From Actinotalea endophytica (GTDB lineage Bacteria > Actinomycetota > Actinomycetes > Actinomycetales > Cellulomonadaceae), in NCBI RefSeq assembly GCF_025717005.1, contig NZ_JAOVZU010000001.1, positions 1 to 64,000 of the forward strand: a DNA stretch of 64,000 nt, read 5' to 3'. The first letter of the stretch is position 1, and every line of letters starts with the position of its first letter. The notes beneath the pieces were generated by a model that saw only the letters and a list, made by a program, of their open reading frames with translations, did no database searches and was not told where the DNA came from. Positions 1 through 8,255 of the stretch are shown in pieces. The position numbers were made by a program, and so were the translations under genes.

Positions 1-9
1 GCCCGCGGC

Positions 10-447
10 TCAGGCGCGCGCAGCGCGGGCGGCCCACCACGCGGCGGCCGCACGCCAGCCGAGCAGGAACAGCCCGAGGAACGTTGTGGCGACCACGATG
101 AACGACAGCGGCGGGGTGTCCCGCGTGAGCGCACGCAGCAGCATGCCCACCACCACGGTGTCGACCAGCACCACCGACCCCGCGGTGAACGAGCGACCGG
201 GAATCTGCCGGCCTCCCGCGCGGCGCACCAGCAGCAGCCCGACCCACCCGATCCCGGCGCCGAGCAGGAACGGCCACGCCGTGCTCAGCGTCCCGAGCAC
301 TGCGGAGCCCTCGTCGTGCGAGCGTCGCCCGAGCAGGACGAACACGAGGACCGACGCGACATCGACGCCGAACGCGGCGGGGTCGGACGGGCCGGCGGCG
401 ACCCGGTGTGACGAGGAAGCGGTCGGCTCGGCGCTCATGCCCGCCAT
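10..447 (-). CDS. DUF3054 family membrane protein
   Basis: The protein is about 145 residues with four predicted membrane segments. It carries the DUF3054 hallmarks: a first helix followed by GRRSHDEG, then a WPFLLGAGIGW segment. The function of the family is unknown. Two starts are possible, ATG at 447 or ATG at 438, and neither has a clear ribosome binding site. The gene is divergent from the DUF1349 gene that starts at 469. An open frame continues upstream across that gene, but it is antisense to it and is not counted. The family call is firm and the exact start is not. Confidence 0.85.
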   Translation of the reverse strand: MAGMSAEPTASSSHRVAAGPSDPAAFGVDVASVLVFVLLGRRSHDEGSAVLGTLSTAWPFLLGAGIGWVGLLLVRRAGGRQIPGRSFTAGSVVLVDTVVVGMLLRALTRDTPPLSFIVVATTFLGLFLLGWRAAAAWWAARAARA

Positions 448-468
448 CGTGCCGGGTACGGTCGGGCC

Positions 469-1053
469 ATGCACGGCGACGACGCCCTTCCGTGGAGCAC
501 CGGGACCTGGACCACACCGCCGGCAGCGGTGCGCGAGGACGGCCCGGACCTGCTGGTCACCTGCGTCGAGGGCAGCGACGCGTGGCGGCACACGGCGTAC
601 GGGTTCGTGCACGACGACGCGCACGCCCTGCTCGCGCCGCTCCCGGTGGACCGGGCGGTCGAGGTCTCGTTCGACGTCGACTACGACGAGCAGTTCGACC
701 AGGCGGGCCTCATGCTCCGCGCCGACTCCGAGACCTGGGTGAAGACCGGGGTCGAGGTCGCCGACGGCGCGCCGATGCTCGGCGGTGTGGTGACGCTCGG
801 CCGCTCGGACTGGTCGACCGCGCCGGTGCCCGAGTGGCGCGGCCGAACCGCGACCGTGCGCCTGTCCCGCGGCCCGGACGCGGTCACGGTGCGCGCCCGG
901 GTCGACGACGAGCCGTGGCGGCTGGTGCGGGTCGCACCGTTCGGCGACGGCGAAGCAGCGGCGGGTCCGTTCTGCTGCGCGCCGACCCGGGCCGGCCTGA
1001 CCGTGCGGTTCCGGTCCTGGCGCGTCGGGCCGGCCGACGCCTCGCTGCACTGA
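469..1053 (+). CDS. DUF1349 domain-containing protein
   Basis: This is a 194-residue cytosolic protein with no signal peptide. The sequence resembles DUF1349 (concanavalin-like beta-sandwich) proteins: an early WxxGTW segment, FDVDYDEQFDQAGLMLR in the middle, then TWVKTGVE and a tryptophan-rich end. The family is sometimes named 'regulation of enolase protein 1', but its biochemical role is not established. The ATG lies six bases after TACGGT at 457-462 with no Shine-Dalgarno sequence, which suggests a leaderless transcript. The next gene follows 35 bp downstream on the same strand. Confidence 0.85.
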   Translation: MHGDDALPWSTGTWTTPPAAVREDGPDLLVTCVEGSDAWRHTAYGFVHDDAHALLAPLPVDRAVEVSFDVDYDEQFDQAGLMLRADSETWVKTGVEVADGAPMLGGVVTLGRSDWSTAPVPEWRGRTATVRLSRGPDAVTVRARVDDEPWRLVRVAPFGDGEAAAGPFCCAPTRAGLTVRFRSWRVGPADASLH

Positions 1054-1088
1054 TCCGTCGGCGCGGGCCGACACCGGGAGGAGCACCG

Positions 1089-1550
1089 ATGGCCTATCTC
1101 GCGATCTCCGGTCCGAGCGACGCGACGCCGGCCGACGCCGCCGACGCCGAGCACGTGGCACGGTGGGCGGCCGAGCACGGTCACGTGGTGGTGTGCGGGG
1201 GCCTGGGTGGCGTGATGTCCGCGGCGGCGGCGGGTGCGGCGGCCGGCGGCGGGACGAGCGTCGGGCTGCTGCCCGGCCCGACCCGCGACGGCGCTGCACC
1301 TGAGCTCACCGTCACCATCCCGACCGGCCTCGGCGAGATGCGGAACGCCCTGCTCGTCCGCGCCGCCGACGTCGTGGTCTGCATCGGTGGGTCGTGGGGC
1401 ACACTGTCCGAGCTCGCGCTCGCCGTGCGCACGGGCGTCCCGGTGGTCGCGCTGCGCACCTGGGTCCCGGCCCGGGCGCCCGGGCGACTGCTCGAGGTGG
1501 GCTCGGCGGCCGAGGTGTGCGAGGCGCTCGCGAGCCACCTGCACCGCTGA
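1089..1550 (+). CDS. SLOG/LOG-like nucleotide-binding protein (TIGR00725 type)
   Basis: This 153-residue Rossmann-like protein shows two glycine-rich SLOG signatures: GGLGGVMSAAAAGA near residues 39-52 and CIGGSWGTLSELALA near residues 99-113. These resemble TIGR00725/LOG-family and molybdenum-cofactor-carrier-like proteins that bind nucleotides or nucleotide-derived ligands. The PGGxGTxxE motif of LOG phosphoribohydrolases appears as GGSWGTLSE, so cytokinin-activating activity is not assured. The ATG follows a GGGAGG ribosome binding site at 1078-1083, so the gene has a normal leader. It is probably cotranscribed with the DUF1349 gene. Confidence 0.8.
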   Translation: MAYLAISGPSDATPADAADAEHVARWAAEHGHVVVCGGLGGVMSAAAAGAAAGGGTSVGLLPGPTRDGAAPELTVTIPTGLGEMRNALLVRAADVVVCIGGSWGTLSELALAVRTGVPVVALRTWVPARAPGRLLEVGSAAEVCEALASHLHR

Positions 1551-1610
1551 GGTACCCGGCCGCGGGCGGGGGGCGCGGTTACGGCTACGGGCGCGGTCGC
1601 GGGCGCGGGG

Positions 1611-1700
1611 CGCGGGGCGCGGGCAGGGGCGCCGCGTGGTCGCGGTGTCGGGCGTCGCGCGGTCGCGGTCGCGGTGTCAGGCGTCGCACGGTCGCGGTCA
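1611..1700. repeat. GC-rich imperfect tandem repeat at the 3' end of the SdpI gene
   Basis: Imperfect copies built on CGGTCGCGGTGTCRGGCGTC recur across this stretch, after a run of GCGGGGC repeats from about 1560. The array ends at the stop codon of the minus-strand SdpI gene (1698). No gene is visible in 1551-1697. Confidence 0.6.
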
Positions 1701-2432
1701 GCGTCGGTCGGCGCGAGCCAGGCGCACCTTGTCGGGGTCGTCGCGCCAGACCCGGTAGGAGTAGACGGACACCACGACGAGCACCACGAGCATCCCGCCC
1801 AGGATCGTGACGAGTGCGACGGTCCCGCCGATCACAGCGGCGATCAGGGTCAGCACGCCGAGGGCGACGAACAGTCGTCCGCCGAGGCGGTGGGTCGCCT
1901 CCCAGGACCGTGTACTGCTCAGCGTCCACGGGGTCCGGATGCCGGCGAACCAGTTCGGCTCGATCCGGCCCATCACGCCGCCGAGCACCATGAACAGCAC
2001 GCCGACCGAGCCGACGATCAGCTGCGCGGCGGGCAGCGTCTCCTCCCGGCCGATCGCGAGCTGGGTCACCAGGCCCACGAACGCGAGGTAGACCAGGATC
2101 GAGACCCGCAGCAGCATCCAGGTGCCGGCGAACGCCTCGTAGTTCCGCCGCGCGGGATCGATCCGCGGGATGACGAGCAGCAGCAGGTAGATCCCCAGCG
2201 CGATGAGGGGCACCAGCAGCAACCCCTCGAACCGCCCGCCGTACCGGTCGACCTCACCCGCGGCGTTCCAGTGCACCGGGATCTGCTCGGGCACGGAGCT
2301 CCAGAGCAGCGCCGCGGACCCGAACATCGCGACGAGCAGGGCGATCTGAACGCCTTCCCAGAGCTTGCGGTGCCGCAACGTCTCGATCCCCTCCTCCGCC
2401 CTTTCGATCGTAGTTCGCGTCAGGGGTTGCAT
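1698..2432 (-). CDS. SdpI/DUF1648 family membrane protein
   Basis: The protein has about 244 residues and six predicted membrane helices. The N-terminal half has the DUF1648 pattern VPEQIPVHWNAAGEVDRYG. The C-terminal half has the SdpI motif NWFAGIRTPWTLSS followed by WEATHRLGGR. SdpI of Bacillus gives immunity to the SdpC toxin, but most actinobacterial homologues have no known partner, and no SdpC-like gene is visible here. The ATG at 2432 lies only three bases from a large palindrome that separates it from the divergent PadR gene. It is therefore probably controlled by PadR. A start slightly further in is possible because the first helix begins about 25 residues later. Confidence 0.85.
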   Translation of the reverse strand: MQPLTRTTIERAEEGIETLRHRKLWEGVQIALLVAMFGSAALLWSSVPEQIPVHWNAAGEVDRYGGRFEGLLLVPLIALGIYLLLLVIPRIDPARRNYEAFAGTWMLLRVSILVYLAFVGLVTQLAIGREETLPAAQLIVGSVGVLFMVLGGVMGRIEPNWFAGIRTPWTLSSTRSWEATHRLGGRLFVALGVLTLIAAVIGGTVALVTILGGMLVVLVVVSVYSYRVWRDDPDKVRLARADRR

Positions 2433-2434
2433 CG

Positions 2435-2466
2435 CGACACGTTCGCGATATATCGTGAGCGTGTCG
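2435..2466. promoter_or_regulatory. Probable PadR operator (32-bp palindrome)
   Basis: The outer arms CGACACG and CGTGTCG are perfectly inverted and the core CGATATATCG is self-complementary. Only four of the 32 positions break dyad symmetry. The core matches the ATATCG-type sites found upstream of many actinobacterial PadR genes. It sits between the divergent SdpI and PadR starts. It also overlaps a possible plus-strand promoter, TTGCAT (2427-2432) and TATATC (2449-2454), so bound protein would block both directions. Confidence 0.75.
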
Positions 2467-2505
2467 ACAGAAACTCTGTCGCGAGATTCCGAGAGGAGGG
2501 CGCTC

Positions 2506-3237
2506 ATGAGGCACCCGAACATGGATCCCCGAGGGCGGACCTTCCGTCCCGACTTCCCGACCGAGGACCCGGCTGACCTGCGCGGACCGCGCGGCGGCCA
2601 CGGGAACGGTCGTGGGCACCGCGGTGGACGCGGTTACGGCCCCGGCTTCGGCGAGGGCGATCGCGCTGAGCGTGGTGGCCGCGGTGGCAAGGGCCCCCGT
2701 GGCGGCCACGGCCCGGACGGCGAGCACGGTTTCGGTCCCGATGGGCCGGGCTTCGGCCGGCGCGGCCGGCGCGGCTGGGGCGGTCCCCGTCCCCGCGGCG
2801 ACGTCCGCGCCGCGATCCTGCTGCTGCTCGACGAGCAGCCGCGGCACGGCTACGAGCTGATCGGTGAGATCACCGAACGTTCCGGCGGCGTGTGGACCCC
2901 GAGCCCGGGCTCGATCTACCCGACGCTGCAGGCGCTCGAGGACGAGGGACTGCTCACCCTGGAGAAGGTCGAGGGGCGGCGCACCGCGTCGCTGACCGAG
3001 GCCGGTTCCGCGTGGGTGGCCGAGCACCGCGAGGAGCTGGGCGACCCGTTCGACATCGGCGGACCGCCCGCCGCCGCGATGACGCTCCACGAGGAGCTCC
3101 GCGCGTTGGGTGACGCTGCACGACAGGTGACCCGGGTCGGGTCGTCGGCGCAGCTGTCGAAGGCCGCCGCGGCCGTGACCGCAGCCCGCAAGGAGCTGTA
3201 CCGGCTGCTCGCGGAGGACGACTCCGCCGAGGGCTGA
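2506..3237 (+). CDS. PadR family transcriptional regulator with Gly/Arg-rich N-terminal extension
   Basis: This is a 243-residue protein. Residues 1-98 are a low-complexity Gly/Arg/His-rich tail. From about residue 100 a PadR winged helix begins (RAAILLLLDEQPRHGYELIGEI, then SPGSIYPTLQALEDEGL, then a basic wing), followed by a C-terminal helical segment. This extended layout is common in actinobacterial PadR proteins. The ATG at 2506 follows GAGGAGGG at 2493-2500. It probably represses itself and the divergent SdpI gene through the palindrome at 2435-2466. The inducing signal cannot be read from the sequence. Confidence 0.9.
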   Translation: MRHPNMDPRGRTFRPDFPTEDPADLRGPRGGHGNGRGHRGGRGYGPGFGEGDRAERGGRGGKGPRGGHGPDGEHGFGPDGPGFGRRGRRGWGGPRPRGDVRAAILLLLDEQPRHGYELIGEITERSGGVWTPSPGSIYPTLQALEDEGLLTLEKVEGRRTASLTEAGSAWVAEHREELGDPFDIGGPPAAAMTLHEELRALGDAARQVTRVGSSAQLSKAAAAVTAARKELYRLLAEDDSAEG

Positions 3238-3251
3238 GCCGGGGCTGATCA

Positions 3252-3292
3252 CGCCGAGGGCCGTCCGTCGATGCGACGGGCGGCCCTCGGCG
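3252..3292 (+). terminator. Strong hairpin terminator after the PadR gene
   Basis: Two 19-base arms pair with a single mismatch around a three-base loop. The left arm begins CGCCGAGGGCC and the right arm ends GGCCCTCGGCG. There is no T tract, as is usual in high-GC actinobacteria. It lies 14 bp after the PadR stop codon. Confidence 0.75.
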
Positions 3293-3383
3293 TGTCGTCG
3301 AGATCACCCGCTTGGCGCGTCAACCAGGCGCCGCGGCGCGCCGATAACCCGTTCAGAGCAACCATCCGAGGGGAGGCGCCGCG

Positions 3384-3908
3384 ATGTGGAAGAGCCTGCG
3401 TCAGCAGCGCGACGAGCTCGAGGTCGCCGCGGGTTGGCTCGTGATCGATCCGCCGGGCCGTTTCCCCGGGCCGGTCGAGCACGTTCTGGTCGGTCAGGGT
3501 GGTGTGCTGGCGGTGGCTCGTTGGAGCGGTGACGTCGCGGTGACGGAGGGCGTGCTGTTCCAGAACGGTCGCCGCCGCGAGCTGCAGTCGGCCGATCTGG
3601 TCCGTGAGGCGGACGCGCTCGCCGGACTGCTGCACAAGCGGCACCGCCCGTGGGTCGCACCGGTCGTCGTCGCACGTGGCGACGCCGGCCCGGTGAAGGT
3701 GCGGCCGGGACTGATCCTGGTCGGCGCGGACGCTCTGGCGTGGACTCTCGAGGACCTGCCGATCCACTTCGGCCCGGACGACATGGCGGACGTGGTCGGG
3801 CGCGTGGCGCAGGCGCGCGCCCGACGTGCCGAGGAGCTTCCCACCCAGGCCACGCTGTCGGCCCAGCTGCTCGCCGACCGTGCGGGCCGCGGACGCACGC
3901 ACGTCTGA
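3384..3908 (+). CDS. NERD-like domain protein
   Basis: The protein has 174 residues and no signal peptide. Residues 30-95 (HVLVGQGGVLAVARWSGDVA, then LFQNGRRRELQ, then VAPVVVARGD) resemble the core of NERD nuclease-related domains, where a GPGGVFV strand precedes a D-x-K catalytic strand. Here the expected Lys position reads ARW, so catalysis is doubtful. The ATG follows GGGGAGG. It stands alone after a strong terminator. The NERD assignment is an inference from pattern and could be wrong; a plain hypothetical protein is the alternative. Confidence 0.6.
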   Translation: MWKSLRQQRDELEVAAGWLVIDPPGRFPGPVEHVLVGQGGVLAVARWSGDVAVTEGVLFQNGRRRELQSADLVREADALAGLLHKRHRPWVAPVVVARGDAGPVKVRPGLILVGADALAWTLEDLPIHFGPDDMADVVGRVAQARARRAEELPTQATLSAQLLADRAGRGRTHV

Positions 3909-3926
3909 GGCGTCAGCCGGCCGCGG

Positions 3927-4772
3927 CTAGCCGAACGACGACAGGATCGTCGAGAAGAACGAGCCGAAGAACCCCGCCCCGGTGACCAGCATGAACCCCG
4001 CGATCAGCAGGGCCACGACGGACGGCAACACGTTGAGGCCCTGACGGTTCGCCCGCTTGATCGACGAGATCGCCATGATCACCGCGATCGGGCTGAGGAA
4101 GAACGCCATGAAGATCGTCGGGATGACCAGCGGGTCGAACTTGAGACCTGCCGGCCCTTGGCCCGGGGGTGGGGCCGGTGGCCGAGGCCGCGCGGACCCG
4201 TACCCGCCCGGGGTCGGGGGTCGGGGACCGGGGGGCAGCGGCGTGCGCGGCCCGGAGCTCGGCACGGGGCGCGGGCCCGGAGGCAGCGCGGTGCGCGGGC
4301 CGGAGGCAGCGGGCATCGGCGGACCGGGCGGCAGTGCCGTGCGCGGACCTACCCGCTGCGGGCTCCGTTGTGCATAGGAACCGGGCGGCATGGGATAGGA
4401 GCGGCCGGCCGCGGGGACGTTCGATCGTGACCGACGGCTGCGCCGCGAGCCGGACCCGTAGGGCTGCGGCTGGTAGCTCTCGCCGGGCCGCGGCGGCGCC
4501 GTCGCAGCGGGGGCGGCCATGCGCGGGGCCGAGGACGCAGCCTGGGCGGGCGCGCTCTGCATGGCGGTGGCGATCGCGGCTGCCATGGTTCCCGATCCGC
4601 TGCCGGTGGTGCCCGGACCCGGCTCGTAGTCGGTGAGGCTGGAGACCCGGCCGATCGGCGCCATGCTCACCCTGGTCGACATGAGCGAGCCTGTGCCGGA
4701 CTCGCGCGAGTCGAGCCAGGCCATCCCGAAGGGCGCCCACGACGGCGTGTAGGGGACGGTCTCCGGGTCCAC
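3927..4772 (-). CDS. Proline-rich two-helix membrane protein
   Basis: The start is taken as GTG at 4772, preceded by GAGGAG, which gives 281 residues. Residues 1-205 are Pro/Gly/Ala/Ser-rich and disordered, with GPRTALPPGP repeated several times near the middle. The C-terminal 75 residues hold two hydrophobic helices, IPTIFMAFFLSPIAVIMAIS and a VVALLIAGFML segment. The layout resembles DUF4190-type proteins with a long cytoplasmic or surface tail, like the gene at 35707-36996. Function is unknown. Confidence 0.7.
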   Translation of the reverse strand: MDPETVPYTPSWAPFGMAWLDSRESGTGSLMSTRVSMAPIGRVSSLTDYEPGPGTTGSGSGTMAAAIATAMQSAPAQAASSAPRMAAPAATAPPRPGESYQPQPYGSGSRRSRRSRSNVPAAGRSYPMPPGSYAQRSPQRVGPRTALPPGPPMPAASGPRTALPPGPRPVPSSGPRTPLPPGPRPPTPGGYGSARPRPPAPPPGQGPAGLKFDPLVIPTIFMAFFLSPIAVIMAISSIKRANRQGLNVLPSVVALLIAGFMLVTGAGFFGSFFSTILSSFG

Positions 4773-4899
4773 CTCAGCTCCTCGGGTCGGCGGGGGCCGC
4801 TGCAGTGGTGCGACCGCCGAGCACAGCCTAGAAGGCGCGTGGGGGTTGCGGGGGTGACCTGGCCTGCCACCAGTGCGCTCCCCGGCCCCACGACCGTCC

Positions 4900-5562
4900 T
4901 CAGCCCGCGCTTCCGCCGGAGGTGCCGGAGGCTCCCGCGCTCGGGGTGCCGCCGACCTGCATGTCGAGCAGCTCCCAGCCACCCGCCGTCGGTGCGACCG
5001 TGAGCTCGCACCAGCCCCGGACGCCTTTGCTCCTGTCCACGCTGTCACCGGACGGGTCGACGCGAACCGCGCGGCCTGTCGTGAAGGCGAACTGCACCGT
5101 GTACGCGGGCACATCCTCGTAGTGGACGAGAACGTCGCCGTCCGAGACGGTCATGGCTCCGCCGTCGATCCGATCGCCCCCGTGGTACACACCCTCGATC
5201 ACGTTGCTGAAGGCGGCGCAGAAGGAGCACGTCGCAGCGGTGGACCCGTCCCAGGCCGCGAGGTCGCCCGTGCCGGTGGCGTAGGTGTAGAGCTCCGTGA
5301 AGTAGCGCGCGGCTGCGACTGCGCCGGCGTCGTCGTCCTGCGCCATCTCCGGCGACACCGTCGGCTGTGTTCGGTCGGAGCCGGACGGCGGCTGCCCGGA
5401 AGGGCTCGGTGACGCCTCGGCCGTCGTGACCGCTGCCTTGGACGAGTCCGCGTGCTCGGTCGGTTCGGATCCCGAGCCGCATCCGGCGACAGCGACGACC
5501 ACCACAACCACGGCCAGCGCCGCGCCGGCGCGGCCGAGCCGCGCTCTTCCCCCCTGTGTCAT
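4900..5562 (-). CDS. DUF6318 family lipoprotein
   Basis: This is a 220-residue lipoprotein. Its signal peptide ends in the lipobox AVAGC with the lipidated cysteine at residue 28. A Thr/Ser/Pro-rich spacer follows, then the DUF6318 domain, which includes AVAAARYFTELYTYAT and a conserved TCSFC pair of cysteines. The role of the family is unknown. ATG 5562 lies seven bases after TACGTT with no Shine-Dalgarno sequence. The same promoter-start layout precedes the paralogue at 9421-10062. Unlike that paralogue, this copy has no PKD partner gene. Confidence 0.85.
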   Translation of the reverse strand: MTQGGRARLGRAGAALAVVVVVVAVAGCGSGSEPTEHADSSKAAVTTAEASPSPSGQPPSGSDRTQPTVSPEMAQDDDAGAVAAARYFTELYTYATGTGDLAAWDGSTAATCSFCAAFSNVIEGVYHGGDRIDGGAMTVSDGDVLVHYEDVPAYTVQFAFTTGRAVRVDPSGDSVDRSKGVRGWCELTVAPTAGGWELLDMQVGGTPSAGASGTSGGSAG

Positions 5563-5776
5563 GCCGGCGAACGTAGCGGGGCTCGGAGGCGGCACCCGGG
5601 TCGGGCCGCGACGCCTGTGGACGACGGCGCCGGAGCTCGGGTTGCGCGCGCGAGGGTGTCGCCCGGTGCGGGCTTCCGGATATTCGCCTCCGGCCTCGCG
5701 GGCTTCGGGCGATGCGCCCCACCTGCGCGTCCGCGACCCCTGCGATAGGAAGGAACGCGTCGAGAGGAGCTTCCCC

Positions 5777-7300
5777 GTGTGCGGGTTCGTGTGCTTGTGG
5801 AACGTCGGCGACGAGATGTTGGCGGACAGGATGATCCGGCAGATCGCGCACCGGGGACCGGACGCGCTTGCGGTCGCGACCCTGCCGGGCGCGCCGGTGG
5901 TGATGGCGCACTGCCGGCTGTCGATCATCGGTCCGGAGGACGGTGCGCAGCCGATCTACCGCACCGACGACCTGCTGGTCGCGAACGGCGAGATCTACAA
6001 CCACGAGGATCTGCGGGCGATCCTGGGCGAGTCGGCCTTCGAGACGGCGAGCGACTCCGAGACGATCCTGCACCTGTTCCGGTCCGGTCGGACGCGCTGG
6101 ATCACGCAGCTCGACGGGATGTTCGCGTTCGTGCTCGCGACGCGCGGACGGATCGTGGCCGCGCGCGACCCGCTGGGCATCAAGCCGCTGTACCTGGCCC
6201 GGATCGGCGACGGCATGGCGTTCGCGTCCGAGCTGAAGGCGTTCGACGGCATCCCTGTCGACTCGGTCGAGGCCATCCCGCCGGGCAGCCTCTACGACTC
6301 CCGCGACGGGCTGCGCCAGTGGTACCGCACGCCGCACGGGGCGGCCGAGGTCGAGCCCGGACTGGATGTCGACGGGATCGCGCGGGAGCTGCGTCTCGTG
6401 CTCGAGGAGGCGGTCGCGACCTGGATGGTGGCCGACGTCGAGGTCGGTTCGTTCCTGTCCGGTGGTCTGGACAGCTCGATCATCGCTGCGATCGCCCAGC
6501 GGGTGCGGCTCGCGAACGGACGCGGACCGCTGAGGACCTTCGCGGTCGGCGTCGAGGGTTCACCGGATCTCGCCGCCGCGCGTGCGGTGGCCGAGCACAT
6601 CGGTTCCGACCACCGGGAGCTTGCGTTCACCTCGCACGACGTCGCGGAGGTCTTGGACCACGTCGTCTACCACCTCGAGTCCGCGGACGTGGACCTGGTG
6701 CGCAGCGCGGTGCCGACGCTCTTCGCCACCCGCCTCGCACGTGCGCAGGTCAAGGCGGTCCTGACCGGCGAGGGTGCCGACGAGCTGTTCGCGGGCTACG
6801 CCTACCACCACGACTACGTCGACAACCCCCGCGCACTCGCGGACGAGCTCACCCGGTCGCTCGGCACGATGCACCACATCAACCTGCAGCGCGTGGACCG
6901 GATCACCATGTCGCTCGGCCTCGAGGCCCGGACACCCTTCCTGGACCGCGAGCTGATCGACTTCGCGCAGTCGGTGCCGGCCGCGCTCAAGCTTCGCCGC
7001 ACGGACCCGACTGCCGCCGAGTCGACGGGCGAGACCACCGAGAAGTGGATCCTCCGCAAGGCGGTGGCCGACCTGCTCCCCGAGGACCTGGTGTGGCGCA
7101 AGAAGGCCCAGTTCGACGAGGGGTCGGGTGCCGTCGACGCGTTGCAGGACGCGCTCCGGGAGCGGCTCGGCCTCGACCTCCCCGTGTCGCGCGAGCAGGA
7201 GGCTGCGTTGTACGAGCGCCTGCTCCGCGGCCGGTACGACGACCCTGAGCGAATCCTCGCGAACGCCGGCACGTGGGCCGCCGAACGCATCCCGGTCTGA
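5777..7300 (+). CDS. asnB: Glutamine-hydrolysing asparagine synthetase-like protein (AsnB family)
   Basis: GTG at 5777 is chosen because it places the catalytic cysteine at residue 2 (MCGF) and is preceded by GAGAGGAGC; the product is 507 residues. The N-terminal Ntn glutaminase has AHRGPDA and GEIYNHEDL. The synthetase half has the PP-loop SGGLDSS at residues 228-234 and TGEGADELFAGY. It should transfer glutamine-derived ammonia to aspartate or a related carboxylate through an AMP intermediate. It is a little shorter than E. coli AsnB (554 residues). The next gene encodes a separate class I amidotransferase, so the true acceptor may not be free aspartate. Confidence 0.88.
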   Translation: MCGFVCLWNVGDEMLADRMIRQIAHRGPDALAVATLPGAPVVMAHCRLSIIGPEDGAQPIYRTDDLLVANGEIYNHEDLRAILGESAFETASDSETILHLFRSGRTRWITQLDGMFAFVLATRGRIVAARDPLGIKPLYLARIGDGMAFASELKAFDGIPVDSVEAIPPGSLYDSRDGLRQWYRTPHGAAEVEPGLDVDGIARELRLVLEEAVATWMVADVEVGSFLSGGLDSSIIAAIAQRVRLANGRGPLRTFAVGVEGSPDLAAARAVAEHIGSDHRELAFTSHDVAEVLDHVVYHLESADVDLVRSAVPTLFATRLARAQVKAVLTGEGADELFAGYAYHHDYVDNPRALADELTRSLGTMHHINLQRVDRITMSLGLEARTPFLDRELIDFAQSVPAALKLRRTDPTAAESTGETTEKWILRKAVADLLPEDLVWRKKAQFDEGSGAVDALQDALRERLGLDLPVSREQEAALYERLLRGRYDDPERILANAGTWAAERIPV

Positions 7301-7411
7301 GCCGGGCGCGCACCGCTTTACACACCTTTCACTCCCGCGCACCTCGCCTGAAGCGAGCCGCTGCGACCGTCGTACGGACGGGACGGACGCGCGGACGGCG
7401 GAGGCGTGGCG

Positions 7412-8167
7412 ATGGTTGCACCGGAGGTGGTCGTGTGGGCGGCGGACGGGAAGCCGCTGCCGTTCCTCAGCTACGGCGCGCGAGTTGCCGCGTTGCTGCG
7501 CCGAGCGGGCGGCCACGTCCGGGTCGTTCCGTACCGCCGACGCGCGCTGACGCCGACTGAGCTGGCAGCACCGGTGCATGTCCTGTCGGGCGGGGAGACC
7601 TCGTCGTTCGCGACCGATGAGGTCACCTTGCGTGCCCTCACCGACCTGAGAACGGTGCTGGAGCGCGCTTGGCGCGGCGAGGCGACGGTGCTCGGCATAT
7701 GTCTCGGCTCGCAGCTGATCGCCCGCGCGATCGATCCGACGCTGCCGATCTCGTACCCGGACGGCGGGATGGAGGCCGGACTGTGCACCGTCGAGCAGAC
7801 CGACGGCTTCGGAGCGCTGCGCGTCGCCGAGCTCCACTACGAGCAGATCGACCCGTCGTTCGCGACGGTGCCGGGTGTGACGGTCACGCACACGAACGCC
7901 CACTCGCCCGTGCAGGGGTTTCGATGGGGTGACTCGGTGTTCGGCTACCAGTTCCACCCCGAGTGGGACGTCGCCGATGCAGCTCAGGTCCTCCGGCGGC
8001 ACATCGGGCTCGTCGCCGAGCGCTGCGCGGACCCCGCGGCGGCGTTCGCCAGCGTGGACCCCGACGTCACGGTGCTCGGCGGCCCCGCCTGGTCGCCCTG
8101 GACGGCCGAGGAGCTGCTGGCCGAACCGGCGCTCGCCCAGCTCGGGCTGCGTCCCGCGGCAGCCTGA
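7412..8167 (+). CDS. Class I glutamine amidotransferase (GuaA-N/PuuD-like)
   Basis: This is a stand-alone 251-residue amidotransferase. The nucleophile elbow GICLGSQ places Cys97. FHPEW supplies His182 and Glu184, completing the catalytic triad. ATG 7412 is preferred over GTG 7406 because GGAGG at 7400-7404 is seven bases from the ATG but only one from the GTG. It lies 111 bp after the AsnB-like gene on the same strand. Homologues hydrolyse glutamine or gamma-glutamyl compounds. The substrate here is unknown, and pairing with the AsnB protein is inferred from position only. Confidence 0.82.
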   Translation: MVAPEVVVWAADGKPLPFLSYGARVAALLRRAGGHVRVVPYRRRALTPTELAAPVHVLSGGETSSFATDEVTLRALTDLRTVLERAWRGEATVLGICLGSQLIARAIDPTLPISYPDGGMEAGLCTVEQTDGFGALRVAELHYEQIDPSFATVPGVTVTHTNAHSPVQGFRWGDSVFGYQFHPEWDVADAAQVLRRHIGLVAERCADPAAAFASVDPDVTVLGGPAWSPWTAEELLAEPALAQLGLRPAAA

Positions 8168-8255
8168 CACTGCGCCGCCGGGCCCTCCGGCACGCGACGT
8201 GCTTGTCCGGGCTACGCTTCGCCCGCCGCGTCAGGGCGCCCGCCTGTTCTTCGGG

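Noticed and set aside
447-1299. Upstream extension of the DUF3054 frame
   Set aside because: It is antisense to the DUF1349 gene and composed of Arg/Pro-rich sequence without family similarity.
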